Notes: generated by a model from the sequence alone, not told the origin. 64,000 nucleotides of DNA from an uncultured Ruegeria sp. (GCF_947497005.1 NZ_CANMFF010000015.1:1-64000); one strand, 5' to 3'; shown: positions 17,486 to 26,004, counted from the first letter of the stretch. Made by a program: numbers and translations.

Positions 17486-18313
17486 ATGTCCAACGCGCAA
17501 CTTGAAGCCGCCATCGAAGCCGCCTGGGAGGCGCGCGACACAATCACACCCGCCACCGCCGGTGAACAACGCGAAGCGATCGAAGACACGCTAAACGCGC
17601 TGGACAGCGGCTCGCTGCGCGTTGCGGAAAAGCAGGAGAGCGGAGACTGGCACGTGAACCAGTGGGCCAAGAAAGCGGTCCTGTTGGGCTTCCGCATCAA
17701 GGATATGGAAATCCAGACGGGCGGCCCACAGGACGGGGGTTGGTGGGACAAGGTGGACAGCAAGTTCGCCGGTTGGGGTGAAAACCAATGGCGCTCGGCC
17801 GGGTTTCGCGCCGTTCCCAACTGCGTTGTCCGCAAATCAGCCTTTATCGCACCAGGTGTGGTGCTGATGCCGTCCTTCGTGAATCTTGGTGCTTACGTTG
17901 ACGAAGGCACCATGGTTGATACCTGGGCCACTGTCGGCTCCTGTGCGCAGATTGGTAAAAACGTCCACCTGTCGGGCGGGGTTGGCATCGGCGGGGTGCT
18001 GGAGCCAATGCAGGCCGGACCAACCATTATCGAAGACAATTGCTTTATCGGCGCCCGCTCGGAAGTGGTTGAAGGCTGCATCGTCCGCGAAGGCTCGGTT
18101 CTGGGAATGGGTGTGTTCATAGGCAAATCCACCAAAATTGTGGATCGCGAAACAGGTGAAGTCACGTATGGCGAAGTACCGCCCTATTCGGTTGTCGTTG
18201 CAGGCTCGATGCCATCCAAAAACAACGTCAGCCTGTATTGTGCGGTGATCGTGAAGCGGGTGGATGAAAAAACTAGGTCGAAAACCGGCATCAACGAATT
18301 GCTGCGTGACTGA
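17486..18313 (+). CDS. dapD: 2,3,4,5-tetrahydropyridine-2,6-dicarboxylate N-succinyltransferase
   Basis: DapD succinylates tetrahydrodipicolinate in the succinylase branch of lysine and meso-diaminopimelate synthesis. The protein is 275 residues with an N-terminal helical domain and a left-handed beta-helix of hexapeptide repeats from about residue 105 (NCVVRKSAFIAPGVVLMPSF onward). GGGAG sits 7 nt before the ATG. dapE, the enzyme that later removes the succinyl group, lies about 2.5 kb downstream. Confidence 0.97.
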   Translation: MSNAQLEAAIEAAWEARDTITPATAGEQREAIEDTLNALDSGSLRVAEKQESGDWHVNQWAKKAVLLGFRIKDMEIQTGGPQDGGWWDKVDSKFAGWGENQWRSAGFRAVPNCVVRKSAFIAPGVVLMPSFVNLGAYVDEGTMVDTWATVGSCAQIGKNVHLSGGVGIGGVLEPMQAGPTIIEDNCFIGARSEVVEGCIVREGSVLGMGVFIGKSTKIVDRETGEVTYGEVPPYSVVVAGSMPSKNNVSLYCAVIVKRVDEKTRSKTGINELLRD

Positions 18314-18330
18314 TCGTTCGGAATGAACAG

Positions 18331-18362
18331 AAAGGCCGGAGCAATTTTGCTCCGGCCTTTCT
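18331..18362 (+). terminator. Strong intrinsic terminator after dapD
   Basis: AAAGGCCGGAGCA and TGCTCCGGCCTTT are perfect 13-bp arms with a 4-nt loop, continued by a T-rich tail. The symmetric A and T flanks mean it could also work on the minus strand. Confidence 0.93.
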
Positions 18363-18453
18363 GTTTTCTGGGGTATCGCACAAGGCGATACCCGAGACTT
18401 GGTCGTATTCAGCGCTGAGATATGGCGAACCTCAAGAGACCACCGTTAGTGGG

Positions 18454-18867
18454 TTAGCGGTTTTCGCTCTGCATCGCGTCAACTTCAGAGTCTCCTGCGT
18501 TAGTTTCTGTGCCACCGCCTTCGGTTTCGCCACCGCCTCCGGTTTCGCCACCGCCTCCGGTTTCGCCACCGCCCTCGGTTTCACCACCGCCTTCGGTTTC
18601 GCCACCGCCTTCGGTTTCGCCACCGCCTTCGGTTTCGCCACCGCCTTCGGTTTCGCCACCGCCCTCGGTTTCGCCACCGCCTTCAGATTCGCCACCGCCT
18701 CCGGTTTCGCCACCGCCTTCGGTTTCGCCACCGCCCTCGGTTTCACCACCACCTTCCTGAGCGTATGCTGCACCCACCGTTACAAAAGACAAGACAGCGA
18801 CAGCAGGTACGCCGGAAAGCGCAATCACACTTGCAGTTGTCATCATTAGTCTGGACAAAGCACTCAT
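18454..18867 (-). CDS. Secreted Gly/Glu/Thr hexapeptide-repeat protein, unknown function
   Basis: The protein is 137 residues. The signal peptide (hydrophobic TTASVIALSGVPAVAVLSFV, then AAYAQ) is followed by about 13 tandem copies of GGGETE, some as GGGETG or GGGESE, and a short tail ending DAMQSENR. The mature chain is about 70% Gly and Glu, strongly acidic and surely disordered, without cysteine or aromatic residues. AGGAG lies 7 nt before the ATG, which with the good signal peptide favours a real gene over a chance frame. I recognise no family. A surface spacer, divalent-metal binder or matrix component are all open. Confidence 0.65.
   Translation of the reverse strand: MSALSRLMMTTASVIALSGVPAVAVLSFVTVGAAYAQEGGGETEGGGETEGGGETGGGGESEGGGETEGGGETEGGGETEGGGETEGGGETEGGGETEGGGETGGGGETGGGGETEGGGTETNAGDSEVDAMQSENR
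18512..18757. repeat. 18-bp tandem repeat array inside the hexapeptide-repeat gene
   Basis: The unit on the plus strand is close to GCCACCGCCTTCGGTTTC, repeated about 13 times in an unbroken array with single-base variants (C/T at the ACC/TCC position, one AGATTC). Because the unit is 18 bp, several other frames are also open through it, giving false Pro/Ser- and Lys/Ala-rich frames. Arrays of this kind change copy number by slippage. Confidence 0.9.
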
Positions 18868-19215
18868 CCTAATTCTCCTGTTTCAAAATGGCCTTCGCAG
18901 TGGCACCACCGTAAAGCTGGCCTCGCCATGCTTTTGTGAAAGGCTGGTAATGCGCCGAAGCCAGCGGGAAATGGCCATAAATGAGGCGAAAATGTGGCGA
19001 AAATGTGCCCGATTCAACTCAGAGAATGGCGGTGAAACGCTTCTCAATTTTGAGTGGAAATCAAGGATCGAAATTTACTGAGTCGCTTTGTTCCTGCATT
19101 GCTTCAGAAGCCCAATGCCTCAGCGCAACGGCCTGCTTTATGGTAAAGCCAAACTCAGAGTCAGGATTTACGGAACCGGTTGACCCTTCAAAATACCGCG
19201 CGTAAGGCAAGGTCT
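18868..19215. other. 348-bp region without a gene
   Basis: This holds the upstream region of the repeat-protein gene (its ribosome site at 18875-18880) and that of the small gene at 19216. The only clear repeat is GGCGAAAATGT, present twice in tandem at 18985-19006. A TTGACC hexamer near 19178 could be a -35 element for the downstream gene, but I see no good -10. Confidence 0.5.
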
Positions 19216-19560
19216 ATGGAAAAGCAAAAGAAACCCTCGCGTCAGCAAGTCTATACCCTTCTGGTCCAGATCGGTCGCAAGGATGGCGACGGGTTGCCCG
19301 AAGGCGCGACTGGTGCAGCACTGATGTGTTTTGCCAGTGGTGTAGATGAAGCCGAGGCGGTGCGCGAGACGGTGGCTATTCTGAAGCAGGCCGACACCGC
19401 ACCTCTGGATGTCACGGGATACGGAACACTGGCCGAACGCGAGGCGCAAGGTCACGATATCGAACCGGACGAACGGGCACTGATGCAGCGTGCGCTGGAT
19501 GAAAATGCGGTTATCGTGGCGCAGATGACGCCGTTCTTCGGAGACGAGGCGCAGGCCTAG
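19216..19560 (+). CDS. Conserved-looking small cytoplasmic protein, unknown function
   Basis: The protein is 114 residues, with no signal peptide or membrane segment. It is largely helical and acidic, with the segments PSRQQVYTLLVQIGRKDGD, GVDEAEAVRETVAILKQAD and ERALMQRALDENAVIVAQ. I do not recognise a family. The ATG at 19216 has AAGG upstream and is preferred to an in-frame ATG at 19180. Codon use matches neighbouring genes. Its stop overlaps the stop of the converging channel-like gene by 4 bp. Confidence 0.65.
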   Translation: MEKQKKPSRQQVYTLLVQIGRKDGDGLPEGATGAALMCFASGVDEAEAVRETVAILKQADTAPLDVTGYGTLAEREAQGHDIEPDERALMQRALDENAVIVAQMTPFFGDEAQA

Positions 19561-20615
19561 TTCCGCATGCCGAACCACTTGCGGTAGATCTCTTCATAAG
19601 TTCCATCTTCGCGCAGTGAAAGCAGAGCCTGATTTACGTCCTCAACCAGAGGCGACCCGGTCGGAAAAGCGATACCGTAGTTTTCGCGCAGGAAAACGCC
19701 GCCTGTCATTGATGCGATCCGCCGCCCTTCATGGGCCGCGTAATAAGACAGGATCGGCGCATCGAATACCACCGCATCAAGGTCCTTGGCCTGGAAGGCG
19801 TCCAGCATCTGATTCAACCCGGAATAACCGGTGAATTCGATCTCACGCCGGCCCAGAAAGCTGGCCGCAGTCGAATCCGAGATGGTTCCGACATTCTTGC
19901 CATACAGATCGTTCACTGAATTCACACTGCCCGTGATCGCGTCCACGGTCATGACCGACGTGATGCGGGCTGTGAAAACCGATACGATGAACAGTGATGA
20001 AACGACCAGAACAACGCCCAGAAGCCGACCGAAGGGCGTGCGGGGCATTCTTTCTTCGAACCCGCCATTCACAACAAGGTTCAGTGCCCACCAGAAGGAA
20101 GGAAACCACGCCTCGTTCAGTTTGCGGTCGAAATAGGGTTGGGCGCGGCGCTCAAAGCTCCACATCATCATGCCGCCGCCCAGCAGGATGGCAAAAGCCA
20201 GACCGATGGCGATGAACAGTTCCTTGGACAATAGCGCATGCAGCAAGGATGGCTGACGGGCGGCCTCGGATGGCACCATGATCTGCAAGCCTGCCTCAAA
20301 GATCGGCTGGGTGAAATCCATCTGCGTTTCCCGCAGGGCAGTGATCGAGATATTGGCAACGGCAAGATCTGCAGATCCATCCTGCACCGCGTCCAGCATG
20401 TCCGAGAACGCATCCACGCGATTGACCGTGTACTCCCAGTTCAGAGACTCGGCCAGCGCGGCCAGCAAATCCATCGAGAAGCCGGTTTCAGCGCCGTCCT
20501 CCACATAGGAAAACGGGGGACGAGTCACCGTAGTGACCGAAAGGGACTGTGCCAGGCTCTGCTGTGCAATGACGGCGAAAGTCAGGCAGATCAGTGCGAA
20601 GAAAGCGCGCTTCAT
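19557..20615 (-). CDS. Bacterial ionotropic glutamate receptor-like ligand-gated channel
   Basis: The protein is 352 residues. Signal peptide (about 1-22), then the first half of a periplasmic amino-acid-binding lobe with the carboxylate-binding arginine in ANISITALRETQMDFTQP. A membrane block follows: helix 1 (LFIAIGLAFAILLGGGMMMW), a re-entrant pore-like loop (SFWWALNLVVNGGFEE) and helix 2 (LLGVVLVVSSLFIVSVF). The second binding lobe then contains GTISDSTAASFL and VVFDAPILSYYA. This is the GluR0 arrangement of bacterial glutamate-receptor channels. The usual potassium filter TVGYGD is replaced by NGGFEE. It is commonly annotated simply as a substrate-binding protein, which misses the pore domain. 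Confidence 0.8.
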   Translation of the reverse strand: MKRAFFALICLTFAVIAQQSLAQSLSVTTVTRPPFSYVEDGAETGFSMDLLAALAESLNWEYTVNRVDAFSDMLDAVQDGSADLAVANISITALRETQMDFTQPIFEAGLQIMVPSEAARQPSLLHALLSKELFIAIGLAFAILLGGGMMMWSFERRAQPYFDRKLNEAWFPSFWWALNLVVNGGFEERMPRTPFGRLLGVVLVVSSLFIVSVFTARITSVMTVDAITGSVNSVNDLYGKNVGTISDSTAASFLGRREIEFTGYSGLNQMLDAFQAKDLDAVVFDAPILSYYAAHEGRRIASMTGGVFLRENYGIAFPTGSPLVEDVNQALLSLREDGTYEEIYRKWFGMRN

Positions 20616-20825
20616 ATTCAATTCACCTGTTTCGCGGCCCTGTAACGCGATTGTGCTGTGGGCAGCAAGATGGTCGCTGGGTAAACTACTATGATTTATT
20701 GGGGTCTCGCTTTGACATCTTCTCAATCCGGTTGGCGATTTATTTGCGGATTGGGGTTGGAAAACCGGCCAATTCGTTGAATCTGTGCACGAACCCGCGA
20801 AAGACACTGTTCCAGAGGCCAATAC

Positions 20826-21965
20826 ATGACCGATCCCGTTCAATTGACAGCCGATCTGATCCGTTGCCCATCGGTCACACCTGAAGAAGGCGGCGCGCTG
20901 GTCTTACTCGAGTCGGTTTTGTCGGATGCGGGGTTCGAATGCGCGCGTGTCGACCGTGGTGGCATCAGCAACCTGTTCGCACGATGGGGCCAGAAATGCC
21001 ACGCGCGCAGTTTCGGTTTTAATGGACATACCGATGTTGTTCCGGTCGGCGACGAAGCTGCCTGGACTATGCCGCCCTTCGGGGCCGAAGTGCGGGATGG
21101 CGTGATGTATGGGCGCGGCACAACCGATATGAAATCGGGGGTTGCGGCTTTTGCGGCTGCCGCGATGGATTTCGTACGCGATACCCCGCCGGACGGAGCC
21201 ATTATTCTGACGATCACCGGAGACGAGGAAGGCGATGCGCTGGATGGCACCACCGCCCTGCTGGATTATATGGCCATCGCGGATGAGCGGATGTCGGTCT
21301 GTCTGGTGGGTGAGCCCACATGCCCGAACGCGATGGGTGAGATGATGAAGATTGGCCGCCGCGGCTCGATGACTGCGTGGTTTACGGTTACGGGCGTTCA
21401 GGGGCATTCGGCCTATCCGCATCGGGCCAAGAATCCTTTGCCTGCTATGGCCCGGCTGATGGACCGGTTGGCGTGTCACGAGCTGGATCATGGTACGGAT
21501 CATTTTGACGCCTCTACGTTGGCAGTAGTGACCATCGACACCGGAAACACCGCAACCAACGTGATCCCGGCCCAGTGCAACGGAACGGTCAACATCCGTT
21601 TCAATGACTTGCATTCCGGGGCCAGCCTGAGTGATTGGTTGCAGTCCGAGGCGGATCAGGTGGCTGCTGAGTACTGCGTCGAAATTGACGCTCGGATCAA
21701 GATTTCAGGTGAAAGCTTTCTGACCCCGCCGGGACCGCTGTCGGATCTGGTGGCCAAAGCTGTAGAGGCAGAAACAGGCCTAACACCCGAGCTTTCGACA
21801 ACTGGCGGTACGTCGGATGCGCGGTTCGTCAAAAACCACTGCCCGGTTGTTGAGTTTGGGTTGGTCGGGCGCACAATGCATCAGGTGGACGAGTGTGTAG
21901 AGGTGGCGCAGATCGAACAGCTCAAGTCGATCTACACGCGCATCCTGACAGACTATTTTGCCTGA
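20826..21965 (+). CDS. dapE: Succinyl-diaminopimelate desuccinylase
   Basis: DapE hydrolyses N-succinyl-LL-diaminopimelate, releasing succinate, and acts after dapD in lysine and cell-wall precursor synthesis. The protein is 379 residues with the M20 metallopeptidase motifs: FNGHTDVVPVGD near residue 66 and YGRGTTDMKSG near residue 97 with metal ligands His and Asp, the catalytic glutamates in TGDEEGDAL, and a late histidine in GRTMHQVDECV. It reads into a DUF2064 gene 3 bp downstream. Confidence 0.97.
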   Translation: MTDPVQLTADLIRCPSVTPEEGGALVLLESVLSDAGFECARVDRGGISNLFARWGQKCHARSFGFNGHTDVVPVGDEAAWTMPPFGAEVRDGVMYGRGTTDMKSGVAAFAAAAMDFVRDTPPDGAIILTITGDEEGDALDGTTALLDYMAIADERMSVCLVGEPTCPNAMGEMMKIGRRGSMTAWFTVTGVQGHSAYPHRAKNPLPAMARLMDRLACHELDHGTDHFDASTLAVVTIDTGNTATNVIPAQCNGTVNIRFNDLHSGASLSDWLQSEADQVAAEYCVEIDARIKISGESFLTPPGPLSDLVAKAVEAETGLTPELSTTGGTSDARFVKNHCPVVEFGLVGRTMHQVDECVEVAQIEQLKSIYTRILTDYFA

Positions 21966-21968
21966 CCC

Positions 21969-22544
21969 ATGCAGCGCACATTGGTGATCATGGTGAAGGA
22001 ACCGCATCCGGGTCGTGTCAAAACACGGCTGGGGCGCGATATTGGCATGGTTGGCGCGGCTTGGTGGTTCCGGCACCAGGCGCGGTCACTGATCCGTAGG
22101 CTGCGCGATCCACGCTGGCAGGTCGTTCTGGCGGTCTCGCCTGATCAGGAAGGGCTGACCAGCCGTGTCTGGCCTGGTGATCTGCCGCGCGCAGCGCAGG
22201 GGCGTGGCGATCTGGGCGACCGCATGAGACGGATGTTGCAGGGAATGCCAAAGGGCCCCGTTTGCCTGATCGGTGCGGATATCCCCGGGATTTCGCGCGC
22301 CCATATAGCCCGAGCTTTCGATGCGCTGGGGCGTTCTCAGATGGTATTTGGGCCAGCACCAGATGGAGGCTATTGGTTGATCGGAGCGCAGCGTTTTGCT
22401 CCCTTGCCACGCGGTTTGTTTCGTGATGTGCGTTGGTCGACTGAACACGCTTTGGCCGACACGCTTGCCTCGATCCCCAACTGTCGTGTGTCCCTTCTGG
22501 GCCACCTACGTGATGTGGATACAGTCGCCGATCTGAATACCTGA
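21969..22544 (+). CDS. DUF2064 / TIGR04282-type nucleotidyl- or glycosyltransferase-like protein
   Basis: The protein is 191 residues. The N-terminal MVKEPHPGRVKTRLGRDIG is the nucleotide-binding signature of the family. GADIPGISRAHIARAF and FGPAPDGGYWLIG are the other conserved blocks (residues about 97 and 118), and RDVRWSTEHALADTL follows. Some members take part in arsenosugar synthesis, but no arsenic genes are present here. It directly follows dapE and is probably cotranscribed. Confidence 0.8.
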   Translation: MQRTLVIMVKEPHPGRVKTRLGRDIGMVGAAWWFRHQARSLIRRLRDPRWQVVLAVSPDQEGLTSRVWPGDLPRAAQGRGDLGDRMRRMLQGMPKGPVCLIGADIPGISRAHIARAFDALGRSQMVFGPAPDGGYWLIGAQRFAPLPRGLFRDVRWSTEHALADTLASIPNCRVSLLGHLRDVDTVADLNT

Positions 22545-22591
22545 GGTTTTTTGGTCATGACGCGGTCGCAAACGCGTGCTAGGCCGGACGT

Positions 22592-24850
22592 ATGACTCGC
22601 ATCCCTACCAAGCAGGAGGTCCTTGACTGGATCTCGGCGAACCCCACCCTGACTTCGAAACGCGATATCGCCAAGGCTTTTGGCATCAAAGGCGCGGATC
22701 GGATTGATCTCAAACGTATCCTCAAGGAACTTGAGGCCGAAGGGCATCTGGAAAAGCGCAAGCGCAGCTATCGCGATCCGGATCGCTTGCCGCCGGTCAG
22801 CGTCTTGCAGGTAAAAGCTCCGAACGCGGATGGCGACCTGTTCGCGCGCCCACTTGAATGGCACGGCGAAGGGGTCGAGCCCATTGTCCTGATCATAGCC
22901 CGCACCAGTGACCCGGCGCTGGGCGAGGGTGATCGCATTCTGGCCCGTTTGACCGTCGTACATGAGGAAGACCACAACTACGAAGCGCGCCTGATCCGCC
23001 GTATTGGGACGAACCCGCGCAAGATCGTGGGTATCTTCCGCAAAGGAGCCGAAGGCGGACGGATTGTTCCAATCGACAAGGCGGGCCAAACTGAATGGCT
23101 TATCGATGACGGGGCCGTGCTGGGCGCCAAAGACGGAGAACTGGTCGAGGCGGAACAGGCTGGTCCCAAGAACCGCATGGGCCTGCCACGCGCGCGAATT
23201 GTTGAACGCTTGGGCGATCCGACAGCACCTAAGGCGGTGTCACTGATCGCGATCCATCAACACGGTATCCCGGATGATTTTCCGGACAAGGTGATCGCAG
23301 AGGCCGACAAGGCCAAACCCGTTGGCCTGAATGGGCGAGAAGATTTGCGGGATATGCCGTTGCTTACCATCGACCCCTCGGATGCGCGCGATCATGACGA
23401 TGCCTGCTATGCCCATGCCGATGACGATCCCAAAAACCCAGGCGGGCATGTGGTCTGGGTCGCTATTGCCGATGTCGCAGCCTATGTGCAGCCGGGCACC
23501 GCGCTGGATCGTGAGGCACGCAAGCGTGGCAATTCCAGCTATTTCCCTGATCGAGTGGTGCCGATGCTGCCGGATCGACTGTCGGGTGATTTGTGTTCGC
23601 TGCACGAAGGCGTGCCGCGTGCCTGTATCGCCGTACGGATGCAGGTCAACGCAGACGGTAACAAAATCGGCCACCGGTTCGTGCGGGGCCTGATGCGCTC
23701 TGCCGCTTCGCTGAACTATGCCGAGGTGCAGGAAGCCATTGACGGCACCCCGAACGACCGAACAGGGCCGTTACTGGAGGCAGTGCTTAAACCGCTTTAT
23801 GCGGCATACACTGCGCTGAAAAATGCGCGGTCAGTGCGACAGCCTTTGGAACTGGATCTGCCAGAGCGCAAGATTGTGCTCAGCGAAACAGGCGAGGTCG
23901 AAAGCGTCGCCTTTCGTGACCGGCTGGATGCGCACAAACTGATCGAGGAGTTCATGATCCTCGCCAACGTGGCCGCAGCCGAGACCCTGATCGCCAAGCG
24001 TCGCCCGCTTTTGTTCCGTGTGCACGAGGAACCGGCACCTGAGAAGCTGGAAAGCTTGCGGGAAACGGCGCAGGCGGCGGGGTTGAATCTGGCCAAAGGG
24101 CAGGTGCTGCAGACCCGTCATTTGAACGCGCTGCTGAATGCCGCCGCCGGAACTGAAGATGCTGAATTGATCAACCTCAGTACGTTACGATCGATGGCTC
24201 AAGCGTACTACAACCCCGAGAACTTCGGCCATTTCGGTTTGGCGCTGCGTAACTACGCGCATTTCACCTCACCCATCCGGCGCTATGCCGACCTGATCGT
24301 GCACAGGGCGCTTATCTCGGCCCATGGCTGGGGCAAGGACGGGTTGACCGAGGACGAAATCGCCCGGCTTGAAGAGACTGCAACGCATATCTCGGATACC
24401 GAACGCCGCTCGATGATGGCCGAACGCGATACAACCGACCGCTATCTGGCCGCATTTCTGAGCGAGCGTGTGGGCAACGAGTTTACCGGACGGATCAGCG
24501 GCATTGCCCGGTTCGGGGCCTTTGTGAAAATGGATGAAACCGGCGCAGATGGGCTGGTTCCAGTACGCTCGCTGGGGCGCGAATTCTTCCATTTCGACCG
24601 GGAGGCGGGGACGCTGATGGGTTCGGATACCGGGCTGATCATTGCGATAGGTCAGCGCGTCACCGTGCGGCTGACCGAGGCAACGCCAGTGACGGGTGGG
24701 TTGGAACTGGAACTGTTGTCCATCGACGATCAGGCCCTGCCGCGTGGACGCGGGTCAAAAGGACGACCGACGCGGCGCAAAGCAATCAGCACCAAGCGCA
24801 AGAAAGACAAAATCAAGCGCAAGGTTGAACGCAAACGCCGTCAGAGGTGA
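22592..24850 (+). CDS. rnr: Ribonuclease R
   Basis: The protein is 752 residues with a winged-helix N-terminus, cold-shock-like RNA-binding region, and RNB catalytic domain. The catalytic aspartates are in TIDPSDARDHDDACYA near residue 268. FTSPIRRYADLIVHR lies near residue 559. An S1 domain follows (about 630-720) and a very basic lysine/arginine-rich tail. RNase R is a processive 3'-5' exonuclease that degrades structured RNA. Its last 10 bp overlap the end of the converging DUF1801 gene. Confidence 0.97.
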   Translation: MTRIPTKQEVLDWISANPTLTSKRDIAKAFGIKGADRIDLKRILKELEAEGHLEKRKRSYRDPDRLPPVSVLQVKAPNADGDLFARPLEWHGEGVEPIVLIIARTSDPALGEGDRILARLTVVHEEDHNYEARLIRRIGTNPRKIVGIFRKGAEGGRIVPIDKAGQTEWLIDDGAVLGAKDGELVEAEQAGPKNRMGLPRARIVERLGDPTAPKAVSLIAIHQHGIPDDFPDKVIAEADKAKPVGLNGREDLRDMPLLTIDPSDARDHDDACYAHADDDPKNPGGHVVWVAIADVAAYVQPGTALDREARKRGNSSYFPDRVVPMLPDRLSGDLCSLHEGVPRACIAVRMQVNADGNKIGHRFVRGLMRSAASLNYAEVQEAIDGTPNDRTGPLLEAVLKPLYAAYTALKNARSVRQPLELDLPERKIVLSETGEVESVAFRDRLDAHKLIEEFMILANVAAAETLIAKRRPLLFRVHEEPAPEKLESLRETAQAAGLNLAKGQVLQTRHLNALLNAAAGTEDAELINLSTLRSMAQAYYNPENFGHFGLALRNYAHFTSPIRRYADLIVHRALISAHGWGKDGLTEDEIARLEETATHISDTERRSMMAERDTTDRYLAAFLSERVGNEFTGRISGIARFGAFVKMDETGADGLVPVRSLGREFFHFDREAGTLMGSDTGLIIAIGQRVTVRLTEATPVTGGLELELLSIDDQALPRGRGSKGRPTRRKAISTKRKKDKIKRKVERKRRQR

Positions 24851-25227
24851 TAAGTCAGCGCCCGGGCAATCAACCAACCATGTCGGGTGTGGTCAATCTG
24901 GCTTGGGTCATCGAACAAGATGGCCCGATTGCCGTCGATCCGATCCTCGCCCGGAAAAGCTGAGGTGAAATCACCCATCAACCGGCTTTGGCAGTGTACA
25001 AACAACGCGAATGCCGCGGACTTGTGGGCCCCAAGCCGGATTGTTGATCCTTTGGGGGCAAGATAGGCGGGCTGGCCCCAGCGCAACTCTTCTCGCAATG
25101 GATGAGCGGTGGGCAGAGATGCCGCCGTGTCAAAGATCAGATCACGAAGCGCAAAGGCCCCCGCGCGTGTTTGCGGGGGCAGGGCCTCAAAAGCTGAGGC
25201 AACCGAGGGATCATCAAAGGGTCTCAA
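24841..25227 (-). CDS. DUF1801 domain protein
   Basis: The protein is 128 residues. The segments LREELRWGQPAYLAPKGSTIRLG and FALFVHCQSRLM, and a DYR-like C-terminus (HGWLIARALTYHL), match the DUF1801/YdhG-like fold. The function is not known. It overlaps the upstream GST gene by 4 bp and is therefore probably its operon partner. Confidence 0.78.
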   Translation of the reverse strand: MRPFDDPSVASAFEALPPQTRAGAFALRDLIFDTAASLPTAHPLREELRWGQPAYLAPKGSTIRLGAHKSAAFALFVHCQSRLMGDFTSAFPGEDRIDGNRAILFDDPSQIDHTRHGWLIARALTYHL

Positions 25228-25922
25228 ACGGGAATCGCCTTTTCCATCCGGTCCACGTAACTGTTTAGCAGGTTATCTTGTTTGATGCGGCGCGTCAGGG
25301 GCGTATCTGCCGGTGTTGCGCGCATGGCGGCCAGCATTGGTCCGATGCTCATATCCGCCGATGTCAGTCGCTCCCCAAGCAGGAAAGGAGATTGCCATAG
25401 ATAGGCTGAGATCGCCTCGAGATCGCGTTCGATCCGATCCAGTCGTTCGGGCAACGAAAACCGTCCGATCCCTTGTGACGTGATCCCTTTCAGAACAGAT
25501 TTTCGGATCGCGTTGGACGCTGGTTTTCGGATCAGGGCCGGTATCTCTGTGAAAAAGGTTTCACGCAGGATCGGCCACACGTCATCATTGCCCCAACGAT
25601 CCAGAACGATGTGGAAATACAGGTGTTCTTCGGCCATACGCACCAGGGCCCGGGACTGAGCCTTTTCAACATCCGTAAGCCCCTGGTCGAAATTCGCGCC
25701 CTGTTGTTCCAGCCAATCACGGATCAGATCGCTGTCTGGAACCAAGTGCTCGGGCGTGCGCAGAACCGGCAATTTCTGATGCGGCATCTTTCGGGGATCA
25801 AGCATATCCGAACGCTGCCAGGTCTGGCCGGAGTGCTGCAGCATCAAGGCTGACTTGACGCAAAACGGGCTGGCGCTGAACAGGCCGAAGGCGGAAGGAT
25901 AGGTGAGAAGGGTCAGCATCAT
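25224..25922 (-). CDS. Glutathione S-transferase family protein
   Basis: The protein is about 232 residues. The N-terminal thioredoxin-like half has TYPSAFGLFSASPFCVKSALML with a likely catalytic Ser/Cys region, the cis-proline motif KLPVLRTPE and the glutathione-contacting DSDLIRDWL. An all-helical C-terminal half follows, with the LTSADMSIGPMLAAM N-cap motif. It is divergent from a WYL regulator across a perfect palindrome, so it is the likely regulated target. The ATG at 25922 with GGAG upstream is chosen over an earlier in-frame start at 25982 that would cover the palindrome. Confidence 0.82.
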   Translation of the reverse strand: MMLTLLTYPSAFGLFSASPFCVKSALMLQHSGQTWQRSDMLDPRKMPHQKLPVLRTPEHLVPDSDLIRDWLEQQGANFDQGLTDVEKAQSRALVRMAEEHLYFHIVLDRWGNDDVWPILRETFFTEIPALIRKPASNAIRKSVLKGITSQGIGRFSLPERLDRIERDLEAISAYLWQSPFLLGERLTSADMSIGPMLAAMRATPADTPLTRRIKQDNLLNSYVDRMEKAIPV

Positions 25923-25963
25923 GTGGCTCCGTGGTTTGGGGATGCCAGATGAGTAATCCTTCT

Positions 25964-25984
25964 TAATGACAGTTTCTGTCATTA
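25964..25984. promoter_or_regulatory. Perfect palindrome between the GST and WYL regulator genes, probable operator
   Basis: TAATGACAG and CTGTCATTA are perfect 9-bp arms around TTT, centred 52 bp from the GST start and 31 bp from the regulator start. Both promoters must lie over or beside it, so binding by the regulator could control both directions. Confidence 0.72.
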
Positions 25985-26004
25985 GGTTTAAACTACGTTA
26001 CACC

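Noticed and set aside
18512..18757. CRISPR array
   Set aside because: The 18-bp units are directly adjacent with no spacers, are coding, and no cas genes are present.
18432..18773. Lys/Ala- and Pro/Ser-rich alternative frames across the 18-bp repeat
   Set aside because: Any 18-bp repeat without a stop keeps several frames open. Only the GGGETE frame has a signal peptide and ribosome site.
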